Shown one piece after another: positions 34,872-46,368 of a DNA stretch of 64,000 nucleotides (the first letter of the stretch is position 1; each line of letters begins with the position of its first letter). The notes beneath the pieces were generated by a model. That model saw nothing but the letters and a program-made list of their open reading frames with translations. It made no database searches and was not told the DNA's origin. The stretch is taken from positions 74,900,972 through 74,964,971 of the forward strand of contig JAPWDM010000001.1 in assembly GCA_035578155.1 (NCBI GenBank), read 5' to 3'. The position numbers were made by a program, and so were the translations under genes. Source of the stretch: Brachynemurus nebulosus. Taxonomy: Eukaryota > Arthropoda > Insecta > Neuroptera > Myrmeleontidae.

Positions 34872-35777
34872 ATGGCGACCATTGACAATCAATCTAACGT
34901 ATCTCCGACAAAAATTCCCTTTGACAAGATGGAATTAACAAATCTATTTAAAAACATTTTATGTGGTGATGAATTTACATCAGTGTTAAATAAAATTATT
35001 GAAGGTAGTGTGAAAAAACACACAGAAACGTTAAAAAATGAAGTGGAAGAACTGAAAAAAATTAACCTAACTTTAGTTAGTGAAATAAATAAACTAAAAT
35101 TGACAACTCAAGGGAGTACAGAAAGTACCAGTAAATTACATCAAATACCGGTGAAAAATGCAGAAAGTGAAAATACAAGGAAACCACGACAGGCATCTCC
35201 AAAGGATGTAGCGGCTGGTCATGAAACTTACGCTAAAAAAGTAAGTGAAAATCATGACAATGCTAAAACACGAGAAAAAGAACGCATAAAAACTCGTTCT
35301 CAATCTATAAAAGAACAACAAGTCATTGATACAAGTGCGGATAATAATCAAGTAACTGAAAATAATCAAGAAACTGAAAATAATCAAGAAACCGAATCCA
35401 AAGAAGATAACGACGGCTTCACGGTAGTAAATCACAAAAAAAGAAAAGTAATAATTGGCAAATCTGAAATAAGAAGCTCGATTACCGCTGTTGAAAGGAA
35501 ACTGTGGATATACTTGGGCAGAATGATACCACAAACTACGGAAGAACAAGTGTTAAATTACCTCAAAAAATTATTACCTGAGGAAAAGTTTGAAGTTACG
35601 AAACTTGTAAGCAAGGGAGTAAACGCCAGTTTTAGAATTAGTGCAAGTAGCAATTTAGAAAATATCCTATATGAGGAGAACTTTTGGCCTATTGGTGCCA
35701 TAGTAAAAAGATTTTTTTTCGTCGGACAGAACTTGGAAGAATATAGAACAAAAAAAAGGAAAACCAACCAAGTTTGA
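34872..35777 (+). CDS. LINE ORF1 protein
   Basis: 301 residues, MATIDNQSNVSPTK.... An N-terminal coiled coil (VKKHTETLKNEVEELKKI), a basic/hydrophilic middle with repeated NNQETE, then a compact C-terminal domain around KLWIYLGRMIPQTTEE and NASFRIS. This layout fits ORF1 proteins of the CR1/Jockey group that coat the LINE RNA as chaperones. The frame is intact and overlaps the start of ORF2 by four bases (ATGA-type, 35774-35777), so reinitiation is the likely way ORF2 is translated. Confidence 0.8.
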   Translation: MATIDNQSNVSPTKIPFDKMELTNLFKNILCGDEFTSVLNKIIEGSVKKHTETLKNEVEELKKINLTLVSEINKLKLTTQGSTESTSKLHQIPVKNAESENTRKPRQASPKDVAAGHETYAKKVSENHDNAKTREKERIKTRSQSIKEQQVIDTSADNNQVTENNQETENNQETESKEDNDGFTVVNHKKRKVIIGKSEIRSSITAVERKLWIYLGRMIPQTTEEQVLNYLKKLLPEEKFEVTKLVSKGVNASFRISASSNLENILYEENFWPIGAIVKRFFFVGQNLEEYRTKKRKTNQV

Positions 35778-38700
35778 AAATTTTGACACAAAGTGCCCAA
35801 AGTTTGGAGAATAATAATAAAAACTTTGATAAACATAATATTTTAAAATTTGACGGATACCATGTTGGTAATAATTCTTTTAGAAATAATTTTATTGGAG
35901 GAGACGTGTGTATTTTACACAAAGAAGAGTTTAAGTGTGACAAAGAGAATACACTCTGCTTAGACGAGGTTATACAACCAAAAACAAACTCAGTTCACAA
36001 TGTCAATACAACATTAATGTATACAAATATTCAGTGTATCCGCAATAAGATAATGCAAATTGAAGCCATAACGAAGGATATTGATCCTGAATTTCTCTGT
36101 TTTATAGAACATTGGCTAAAAACGGATGAAATAGAATACTACAACGAGATTGGAGAATATAAGCTAGTTTCTAGTTATACTAGAAATCAATTTTTACATG
36201 GAGGTGTTGCCATATATTCTAAAAGACCTGCTTTCTGCAAAAACATTCCAAAGTTAAGTGGCACTTCAGTAGAAAAAATATTCGAATGTTGTGCGATTAA
36301 ATATATAAAAACAAATACCATTGTAACATGTATTTATAGGACGCCAAATAGTGACTTTAAAGTATTTATTGAAAAATTTGAAGAATTGTTAAATTTATTG
36401 GTAAAATATGACTGTAAAATTATTTTATGCGGTGATTTTAATATAAATTTTAATAATGTAACTGATTACCGTGTTTGTGAATTTAATAATCTGCTACTGA
36501 CTTTTAATTTGGTTTGTTCAATTACGCAACCAACACGATTAACTGAAAATAGCAGTACTTTAATTGACAATATTATAGTAAATTTTGAATTTAAAAATAG
36601 TTATGTTTTTAATACTGGAATTTCTGATCACTGTGCTTGTATTATTGAATATTCAAGTAACTGTCAAAATATAAACAACAACAGCAACAAATTTTATAAA
36701 GAAATTAGGCATTTTTCTGTAGAAAATCACGGCTATTTTGAAGCATTTCTCAACAATGAAAGCTGGGAATCTGTTTTTAACAAATCTAACATTGATGAGT
36801 GCTTTACAAATTTTCAAAATATTTTTAACACATATTTCAATTTAGCTTTTCCGAAAAAGTGGGTAAATGTGTCTTGTTCAAAACAAAAAGATGACAAAAA
36901 GTGGGTAAACAAAAATATTGTTATGTTGTCTAAAACTAAACGTGAACAGTATTTATACATTAGAAATTATAAAAAACATAATATAAGCTGTTATATAATT
37001 AATTGTAATATCTGTTTTCAGATTTCCAAATATAAGGAAAGTTGTAAAAAGTTAGTTAAGGCGGTTGGTGATGCAAAAAGGAATTATAACAGGCAGTATA
37101 TTTTAAATTCTAAAAATCAATCTAAAGCGTCCTGGAATATAATAAAATCAAAACAGCAACCAAAATGTAAGACATATATAAATTCAATTGTTGACAGCAA
37201 CAACGAAGAGGTTAGTGAAATTAAAGATATTGCAGATACGTTTAATGACTTCTTCATTCACATAGCTGATAACTTGAATCTAGAAAATACCGGTCAAATA
37301 GTTCCAATTGAAACTTTCACTTCTAGTATATTCTTCGCTCCTTGTAGTGAAGAAGAAATAAGCACAATCATTCAAGGGCTCAAAAATTCAAAATCATGTG
37401 GTTGGGATGATATATCCAACTGTATCATTAAGCAATATGCCCATTATATTATAAAACCATTAACTTATTTAGTAAATAAATGTCTCTGCGATGGATCGTT
37501 TCCTAAAGAACTTAAAAAATCAATCGTTATACCATTATTCAAAAAAGGCGATCAAAAAATACTAGATAACTTTAGACCCATATCATTGCTCTCATCCTTT
37601 TCTAAGATTTTTGAAAAAGCAATTTACATAAGATTAAATAATTATTTATCGAAATTCAATATTATTTCAGAAAATCAATTTGGTTTCAAACCTGGAAGCT
37701 CTATAAACTTAGCCCTTTTTAATACCATTAATGAAATAGTGGATACCTGGAACAGTGGAAAGTTAGCTACATTGGCACTATTTGACCTATCTAAAGCATT
37801 TGACTGCGTTAATCATGATATTTTATTACATAAATTACATAATTATGGTATCAGAGGGGTAGCACTAGATCTATTAAAATCATACATAACGGAAAGATAC
37901 CAAATGGTTCAGATAACACGTATTGAAAATAAACATATGCTGTCAGTAAAATCAGATGTAAAAATAGTGAAAAGAGGAGTTGCTCAGGGCTCAGTACTAG
38001 GACCCCTTCTTTTCATATTATATAACAATGATCTTGATCTACATATTAATAACAAAACAGTACTTTTTGCTGATGACACGGCTATTGTCTTTCGTGCCGA
38101 AAAGAAACTCATCTTGCAACATAAGATTGAGAATACATTAAAAACAGTCTCAGAATGGTTTAGGAATAACCAGCTAAAATTAAATCTATCCAAAACACAA
38201 TATATTAAATTTGGTAACTATGGGAAAATTGAAAATAATTTTACTCTTTCTGACAATGAAGAAATCAAATTGTTAGAAACAGTTAAATTCTTAGGTATCA
38301 TTATAGATACAGAACTCGGATGGAAAGAACACATCAATTATCTGATATCAAAAATTAGTAAGTAGGGGAAGGTCGCCCAAAGCGGGTACCCCTCTTAAAG
38401 CGGGTAATCGCTTGTATATCGTTGTATCGAATGTTTTTGTCAGGTCGTGTGTATACCGAGATTAACCGAATATCAACCAATGTCAGTCAGTTGCACTTGA
38501 ACTTTTGTGTCGTTTAATGTCCTAGTTAAGCTTCATCAAATTTTTTTGTTGGTTTTGTTAAAAATTTTGACGATAAGTATTCTGTGACTAGTCACAAACC
38601 TTTTGAATTGTAATCTTTTTGGTATTACCATATTATGTTATCATCATTTGACTTTTAATGTAGAAAAAGGTAGACATGTATCGGCTTTCATTTTGAAATT

Positions 38701-39800
38701 ATTCTAAGTTAACAAAATTAAGTCTTTTTGGGCAAAGCGGGTAGACAAAATAGAAGCATCTTAATGTAAAAAACTGTTGGAAGGGGAAAAAAAATGAACA
38801 GTCTTCTTTTTACAACGGAATGAGGGAAAAAGCTTAAAAAAAATAATTTTGCCTTGTTTGTGATGATTTTGATGTGGAATCACCTAAAGTAATATATTCC
38901 AATATGGAGGTTGTAAAGAAAGTTACACTTAGTTGTTATAAATTTATTATTTTTGTCTTTTTTCAATTTTTTTTACTTAATTATTATTATTGTTAAGTTC
39001 TATATGAGTAAGAAAGTTTATATTAAAAAATAATAACAGTATTTAAATACATAATGTACTTACCCGCTTTGCCCAAAGGGGGTTACCCGCTTTAGGATAC
39101 CTATACGGGCAAAGCGGGTTTTTGCAGAGGTTTTGTATTTTCTCTATTAAAAATAAATATCGTATAAACATTTCTTAAGCGAAGTTCCATTTTAAAGTTC
39201 GATAACTATTCTATCCGATAATATAAAAAAGATCTGCTTATCGAGGTCAAAAGTCACTTTTTTGGGCGTTTAATCTTAGCTTACCCGCTTTGGGCGACCT
39301 TCCCCTACATATATTTATTAAGGGCCATTCGAAATGTCGTTCCCCTAGAAATTTTAATAATGATCTACCATGCCTATATCGAATCTCTTTTAAGATATGG
39401 CATCATTTGTTGGGGAAATTCTACCCATGTATATAAATTGTTTATTGTTCAAAAGCGATGTATTAGAACCATTTGTAATGTAAACACGACTACATCATGT
39501 AAAGATCTGTTTATTAAACTAAAAATATTGACAATCTATAATTTATATATTCAAGAGTGCTCCCACTTTGTATTCAAAAATCAAAGTATTTTTTCTAAAA
39601 ATACTTTAAATCATGATTATAATACACGAATTAAAGGTAACCTAACAATCACGCAATGTAGATTGCAGAAGGCTTTAAATGGTCCTCTAAATTCCTGCAT
39701 AAAAATTTTTAATAAAATTCTAGGAGAAAAACTGATAGCTTTTAATAAATTCAAATCTAACGTAAAAAATTCCTTTTGGAAAACATATTTTACAGTTTAA
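35774..39800 (+). pseudogene. LINE ORF2: APE endonuclease and reverse transcriptase, split by a MITE
   Basis: Part 1 (35774-38365): APE-type endonuclease (TNIQCIRNK, CFIEHWL, ILCGDFNINF, GISDHCACI) and RT (DNFRPISLLSSFSKIFEKAI, ENQFGFKPGSS, LFDLSKAFDCVNHDIL, AQGSVLGPLLFILY, catalytic FADDTAIV). Part 2 (39308-39800) holds the thumb region (YIYLLRAIRNVVP, YHAYIESLLRYGIICWG). A 941-bp element with TA duplication separates SK from YIYLL; taking it out restores one open frame. Apart from that insertion I see no stop or shift, so the LINE was probably competent shortly before the hit. Confidence 0.9.
38365..39305. mobile_element. 941-bp MITE with TA TSD and AAAGCGGGT repeats
   Basis: TIRs of about 25 bp (GGGGAAGGTCGCCCAAAGCG and mirror at 39281-39305), TA at 38363-38364 and 39306-39307. 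The motif AAAGCGGGT recurs in both orientations near 38381, 38398, 38739, 39063, 39091, 39112 and 39280. There is no ORF. TA target and short TIRs suggest a Tc1/mariner or pogo-type non-autonomous element. Confidence 0.9.
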
Positions 39801-39907
39801 ATGACTTCATGCATTACCAGCCACTTTAACGCATTATTGTTGTTATTTTGCTTCTACTAATTTTGACGTATTCTATACTGTAATTCTATACTGTCGATGG
39901 AATAAAG

Positions 39908-39925
39908 ATTATTATTATTATTATT
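39908..39925. repeat. (ATT)n, LINE tail segment 1
   Basis: GATTATTATTATTATTATT directly after the LINE AATAAA. First of four ATT tracts that alternate with inserted retroelements. Confidence 0.9.
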
Positions 39926-41752
39926 TTTTTTTTTTTTTTAAATTAAAATTGGGACAGTGTTGCCGGTGGATGGCGCGGTCAGCAGTGTCCGGCGGCATCG
40001 CCATCGAAGGGCATGCGCCGCCAAAACGGGAAAATAATAAAAACGACACATACAGACAGGAACACATAAATGCATTAGACAACGGACAAACATACACATG
40101 ATAAAATTCACCGATGAGCCCTGCCATCCCAGGGCTTCATAACGAGCGGACAGTCCTTGGTGGCGGTACGCTAAGTACTAGCCAGAACGTCCGGTCACCA
40201 AGGACTGAAAAACCAACGATGAAACTCCGAGGTGTATAGGGCCTCGGAGTGGAGAAACCGACTAAAAATAAACTGTACAAAAGAAAGACTAGAAGAATAT
40301 TTTTCAAACAATATCACAGACAAAAACTTATTACGTCTCTGGGGAACCACCGGCTGACCAGGGACGCAATAAGGGATTAAAACAATACCGCTGTAGAACC
40401 ATGAAAACTGGTCCACAGCGGCCTAACGTTAAATAGATAAAATAAAAACATAAAAGACGAGAAAGATTAAAACAAGACTGTAAGAATATTTTGCATACAA
40501 TATCACAGACAAAAACTTATTACGTCACTGGGGAACCACCGGTTCACCAGTGACGCAACAAGGGATTAAAACAATACCGCTGCAGAACCATGAAAACAGG
40601 TCTACAGCGGCATGGCGAAAAATAAATAAAATAGAAACGTAAAAGAGGAGAATAATTAAAACAAAGAGAGAAATAACGGAGACTTGTTAAAAAGACAAAA
40701 CAAACATATCACAGTGAGATTTCTTTGCCCTGCAACACGATTCCGTTCCCCGTAACCTCGACAATTTCGAAACGGCTTCGTCAATACCAAGGAACTCGCC
40801 CATGTAAGGACAGTTGACGTCTGATTACTAGGCTACATGTACTGTTCTGTCAGATATCTGATTACTAAGTTACATGTGCTTTTCTGTCAAACGTCGGGGT
40901 CTACTTACTGGGGAGACCGGTACGTTGACTAGGCCACGTTCGTCCGAGTCGAGGTCAAAGAAAACGGAACGGTGCCACAGAATATCACAATAGATTGACC
41001 AGAGTCCCTATCACTTCGACGGGGCGGAAGCGGCCCAGGACGCCGACAAACGCATCCGTGAGAGGGACGACAACGTCTCCTTACTAGACGAGCTCGCTCA
41101 AGCCGTTCAGGCAGACGTTGACTCACACGTGTGGCCGACACGAATGAATGCATCAAACGCCGCATTCCTACCCGTCGAAGCCACAGGGACAGAAATCAAC
41201 ATCATATCACAGCACAAGTAAATCACAGTTGTGTCACACTAGAGTGCACCATCCAGTGGACACTAGGAGAGATAAAAACAGCGTACAAAAGAATATCACA
41301 GCACTAAATATCACAATGTCGACAAATGGGAATCACAGAAAACTATCACCTATTCGACTCACCCGAACACGATTCACAACTCCGGCAATCACACCCATAC
41401 AAGTTACTACGCTCCCTCAATGCTGAATTCCGGTCAAGGTACTTCTAACACTTCTCAACTTTCGGTGGCACTTCTCTTATACGGGGGATATAACCTCGGT
41501 CGGTCATACGACGTTCATTGTCGTCGAAAATGAACTATCGAGGATTATTCCTCTAGATCCGGCATCTTTTGTGAAAACGGTGGTACCTCGAGAAGGAACG
41601 GTGCCGATCTTGGGTAGTCAGAGGCTAATGGAATCCGAACATTACTGTATTGCGCATAAACTACCCCTGGAACCCTTAGCCTCCTTGACACCAATGGGGG
41701 ATAAATATCCCTCACGGGTGCCAAGGGCAGCTGCTATAGGTGTCCTCACCAC
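39926..41752 (-). mobile_element. poly(A)-ended non-coding retroelement in the ATT tract
   Basis: Lies between two (ATT)n tracts. On minus it begins GGTGGTGAGGACACC and ends in a poly(A) run (T tract 39926-39939), so it looks retrotransposed into the LINE tail. It is GC-richer than its surroundings and has no long ORF. A ~180-bp direct repeat (about 40280-40430 and 40480-40620) shares AATATCACAGACAAAAACTT, GGGGAACCACCGG and AACAATACCGCTG. Could be a non-autonomous partner or a 5'-truncated LINE of unknown clade. Confidence 0.6.

Positions 41753-41800
<48 letters not shown>
41753..41800. repeat. (ATT)n tract 2
   Basis: About 16 ATT units between the poly(A)-ended element and the 3' end of Dong-A. 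Confidence 0.95.
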
Positions 41801-41801
<1 letters not shown>

Positions 41802-44800
41802 GACTTTTACGCCAACCTGGCGCTCACTACTCAGTAGGACAGTACTGGGTAACATTCACCTATACCGGCATTATGCAAGGTATTAGGCTCTGTGGAAGGG
41901 TAATGTGCCAAACCAATCCGTAAAAGTACCGTAGTACATTCACGGACGGGTTTGTCACATCACTCCCTATATTGTTGTTATTGCTACTTGAAACGAGGTG
42001 TTATTCGTCTATTTTGGTGTACACTGGGTCGTACGGCGAGACTTTTGTGGGAGCGTAGATGTTGGCTCAATGACAGAGGGCTGTGAAAGCCTAGTTCGTT
42101 TTCGTGTCCTCAAATGGTAGGTAGGAGTAGGGACAGAGGGAAGGGAAAGGACTGTTTGTGTTTGTGTGTGTGTTTGTGTATGTGTGTGGATGTGTCTTTC
42201 TATTTTACGTTTCTTGGTGTAGATGTTTTCTGGTTCATCAAATTGCTCATTAAGATCGGGTGTTCCTGGAACTGCGCGTTTAGATGGTACAGAGGTTGAC
42301 GGACCTTGTGTGTTATTGAATTGAGGAGGATTGTGCACCAGGGTGGTAACAGTGACAGTGCGGCAGTTGTTCGATCCCCCCTCTCCATCAGACGAATCTG
42401 GATCTGTATGTGTGTTAAGTGTTTGTCTTTCAGTGTTAGTGTATTGTGTGTTTATGTATGTGTGTTGTGTGTCAGTAGGATGAGTGTCAGTGTATTGTTC
42501 GCTCACTGTAGATGGCTCAGATGGAGTAGAAGCAGGACTTGTGCTTTCACATATCGCAGTCGGATTCGTATTACTGAGGAACTTCCGTACTATACGACAC
42601 GTGTTTATGATCACTGCCTTTTGCATAGTGACATATGTGTATTTTGGGAGACCCACGAGGCTCAAACTATTATGTAGTGTGTGTGGAATGACCCCGGTGG
42701 CACTGAGCACTATTGGAACGATGTGGACATGTTCCATTCGCCATTGTTGTTTTATTTCGGCTGCGAGGTCAGTGTATTTATCCAATTTAACTGCGTGTGT
42801 TTTTTGTAAGTTGTGTGTATTTGGAACCGCAATATCGATCAGATAGGTTGTCTTAGTGTTTTTCATTACGAAGGTGATATCTGGTCGATTATGATTTATG
42901 GTCTTATCTGTAATAATCGACCGATCCCAGTAAAGTCTACAGGAGTCATTCTCCGCTACTACTTTTGGTGTGAGCTTGTAGTAAGGTGTTTTATCGGTTA
43001 TAAGGTGGTGCTTAACCGCTAGTTTCTGGTATATGATTTTGCCAACCTGGTCGTGACGGTGTTTGTATTCGGACTGAGCGAGCTGAGTACAGGCAGCTGT
43101 GATGTGTTGGATCGTTTCAGGTTTGGAATGGCATCTCCGGCATGAGTCAGATGTCATTGACGAGTCACGAAGTATGTATTTTGAGTAATTCTTTGTATGA
43201 ATTACTTGATCTTGTATAGCTAGCATGAATCCTTCAGTCTCCGGGAAAAGACTTCCTTGACTCAACCAGGCGTGCGACGCTGCTTTGTCGACGTTACTCT
43301 GATTAAGATCATATGGATGTCTCCCATGTAAAGGCTTCCGAATCCATTGCTGAATTTTGTCCTCCTTCGTGACCAAACGGCAAAAACTATCTGGCATTTC
43401 TGTGTGTGAGAGGTTTAATGGTGTGTATGCCTTGTCGGCTTGGATTATTACATTGTGTAAGTGTAATGTGTGTGTTTTGGTGTAAAAGTATTCTCGCAAG
43501 TTATGAACCTGTTTATTATGCGTGTTCCTTATGTCTATAAGACCTCGACCCCCTTCGGCTCTTGGCAGCGTCAATCGTTCTATCGCTGTTTTGGGATGAT
43601 GAATTCTGTATTTGGTCATAAGGACGCGGGTCTTGATCTCGATGTTTGTCAAGTCCGTAGGCGTCCATTTGATTACCCCAAATGAGTATGTTAGCACCGG
43701 AACTGCGTAGGTGTTAATTGCTTTGATGGTTTTTTTTCCATCATGGTGGGTGCTCAGTAATCTCCGTACACGCGTTAGGTATTGCTGCATCAGGTGTTGT
43801 TTTACAGCGCTGTGATCTATACGTTCGTCCTGATTGAATCCGAGATACCGGTACGACTCTCCCTCGTCCATGGGCTGCATAACAGACTCTGGTTCGAGTT
43901 CGAATGCGACCGCATCTCGTTTTCCTCCAGAACGACATTGTGTTCGACATTTATCGATTCCGAACTCCATACAGAGGTCTCGCGAAACCTCGTTGGAAAG
44001 TCCCAGCAGCTGCTGTAATTGATATTTAGTAGCTGCATAGATCTTAATATCATCCATGTACATTAGATGTGAAATGGTATGGCGCGAATTCGTTTGCGTA
44101 CCTACATTGTAACCGTATTTGGTTTCATTTAACAGGCGAGAAAGTGGATTCATTGCGAGACAAAACCATAATGGACTCAATGAGTCGCCTTGGAATATGC
44201 CGCGTCTTACTTGAATAAGGTCGCTTGTTGTTTTTTCATTACCAATACTCAAATGTAAGGTCGTTCGCCAGTCGGACATGATCGTTCCAAGGAAGTTCAC
44301 GATACTTGGGTGTATTTTGTACAGCTCCAATACTCTCCGCAACCAGGAGTGCGGGACCGAATCAAATGCCTTTTTATAATCAATAAACGCTGTGTACCTC
44401 GCTCCCTTTCGCTTGTTCCAGTACTACGGAGTCAATCAGAAGCTGCTCTTTGCAGCCTTGTGATCTCTTTCGACATCCCTTTTGTTCTTCTGTCAGTATG
44501 GTGTTAATCTGACAATGGTCATTGATCTTTTCTGCCAGACAGGACGTCAAAATCTTATACACTGTAGGCAAGCAGGTGATAGGCCTATAATTCGCAGGAT
44601 TTTTTGTATCACTGTTTTTAGATTTCATGTATGTGATACCCTGCGTTAGGAACTTCGGTGTCAGGTTTGGTGTTTTTATAAATAGTGTGAAGTGTTCAGC
44701 GAGATACTTGTGTGTTGATGTAAAGTGTTTGAGCCAGTAGTTTTGTATGTTGTCGATGCCAGGTGCCTTCCAGTTATGCGATCTCTGTAAAGCTCTGGAG

Positions 44801-46284
44801 ACGTCCTCTGTAGTAATGTCCGTATAGGGCATCTCCGGAAGATGTTCGTTATTCCTGTACTCTGTATCGATCCAGCTGGCTTTGTCATTATGGTCAATGG
44901 TGTTGGACCATATATTCGCCCAGAAACTATGGAGTGCGTTCTTCTCCGGTAGACCATTACTGTCAGTTACCGTGTTCGTTAGAGACTGATAAAGCCGTCT
45001 CTCGTTTCTGCTGAACGCTTGGTTTTGTCGTCTGCGTTCAGTACTGGTCTTATATCTTCGTAAGCGCTTCGCTAGTGCTGTTAATTTTTGGTGAAGCGTA
45101 TCTCTGATCTCTGTGAGTGTTTTATTGGGTTCCTCGTATTGTGTGTGTACTGTGTGTTTGCGTAATATGTCGTGTATGTATTTGTTGAGCCGTTTGGACC
45201 TCGTACCCTGTTGGTATTGGGTGATCCTGCCGAGGTTGCATCGGATGTTGCTGATGCGTTTATTCAATCGTGTTTCCCAGGCAGAAGTTTTGTGTTCCTT
45301 CGAGTTGTGCGCTACAGGTGGTGTTACATCGGACCCGTTACAACGTATAGCTGCAACGGCTCCACAATAGATAGCTGTGTGTAACTCGATAAAATTGTCA
45401 CATGTTTCCAAGTGTTTAGGCAGTATTGTATTGTTCAATATCTCAACGATCTCAGCCAATCTACGTGAGGTGTGTTGTTTAGGCAACAAGTACCTATGTG
45501 TGGGGTCCGTCCCTTCAAATTCAGTAAGCGCTGTGTTAAATTCCAGTTCGATCTTTTGCAGTAGGGTGTCATTTACTGCTGTCTCATGGTGGTCAGGCTC
45601 ATTCTCGACAAGTTGTTGAGTGTCGTTTTGTGTGGGGCTCTCCATTTCTGGTGGGCCGTCGTCCTGACTTTCTTCATTTTGAGCAAATTGATGTGCGACT
45701 TGTGTTTTAATGGTGTTTATGAGGGAGGAAGGGATGAGGTTATTGGTAAAAATGACACGTTTTTGGTCTGCCAGTCTCTGTTCAGTAACGCGACTTAGGT
45801 GAGGGTAGCTGTGCGCGAACTCTTGATGTAATTTTGTACGGTAACCAGTTTTGTCCGTTTCAAGTCTAGTAACTTTGAAGTATGTGCGTACGATGAATTC
45901 ATTCAGTTCATCTGTCCATTGCATACGCACACGCTTCTTACCAGCTTTAGTGGTCCCCAAAGGATGCTCCGAGGAAACACTTAAAGTCGGCTGAGCCAAA
46001 GGTGTTGGTGGCTCTGTAAGTAGGGCAGTAGTATTTTGGCTGAAGGTGTTGTTACAGCTGACAGGTGGCTGCCTAGAACCCAGCCTGTCGTCACCGCGAT
46101 CTAAACTGTCACATTCAGTGGTGACCCTGATGCGCCCGGTCGCTCCACCGGCAGCGGCATTTTTCCGAGGCTTTCTTTTCAGTGGTTTCTCCATCCTAAT
46201 GGGTTGTCCTTTTAGTCGCCTTTTACGACAAGCAGGACTTACTGTGGGCAAATTCTGCAAAGTGAAGCCCCCACCCACAGGGCG

Positions 46285-46285
<1 letters not shown>
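41801..46285 (-). mobile_element. Dong-A (R4/Dong-clade non-LTR retrotransposon)
   Basis: The full-length unit is framed by ATT tracts. On minus it starts AAACGCCCTGTGGGTGGGGG and ends GGCGTAAAAGTCTAT, exactly like Dong-B. Dong-clade elements are known to target TAA/ATT repeats, which is what is seen. Confidence 0.9.
42009..46194 (-). pseudogene. Dong-A ORF, frameshifted in the RT domain
   Basis: Starts MEKPLKRKPRKNAAAGG. The N-terminal half runs to VVLEQAKG at 44380 and then shifts; the rest (RRVLELYKIHPSIV onward, from 44342) lies in another frame. Compared with Dong-B, the segment between GGGA and ACACAGCG is 8 bases shorter (near 44395), which explains the shift and removes residues just before AFIDYKKAFDS. 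YMDD, the CRRCHSKPETIQH zinc motif and the RPDITF...LIDIAVP restriction-like endonuclease are preserved. Inactive. Confidence 0.9.

Positions 46286-46367
<82 letters not shown>
46286..46367. repeat. (ATT)n tract 3
   Basis: About 27 ATT units between the 5' end of Dong-A and the 3' end of Dong-B. Confidence 0.95.

Positions 46368-46368
<1 letters not shown>

Larger units (their letters stand above)
34786..39927 (+). mobile_element. Jockey/CR1-type LINE inserted in the Copia-2 integrase
   Basis: A full-looking two-ORF LINE: short 5' leader, ORF1 (34872), ORF2 (35774), AATAAA at 39900-39905 and an (ATT)n tail. It lies antisense to Copia-2 and splits it at QLEY/TPQLNG. Further retroelements then landed in the (ATT)n tail, whose far end is at 50924. 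ORF2 is interrupted by a MITE. Confidence 0.85.

Noticed and set aside
42114..42677. Plus-strand ORFs over the Dong elements
   Set aside because: All are antisense shadows of the Dong coding frame and recur at matching places in Dong-B.
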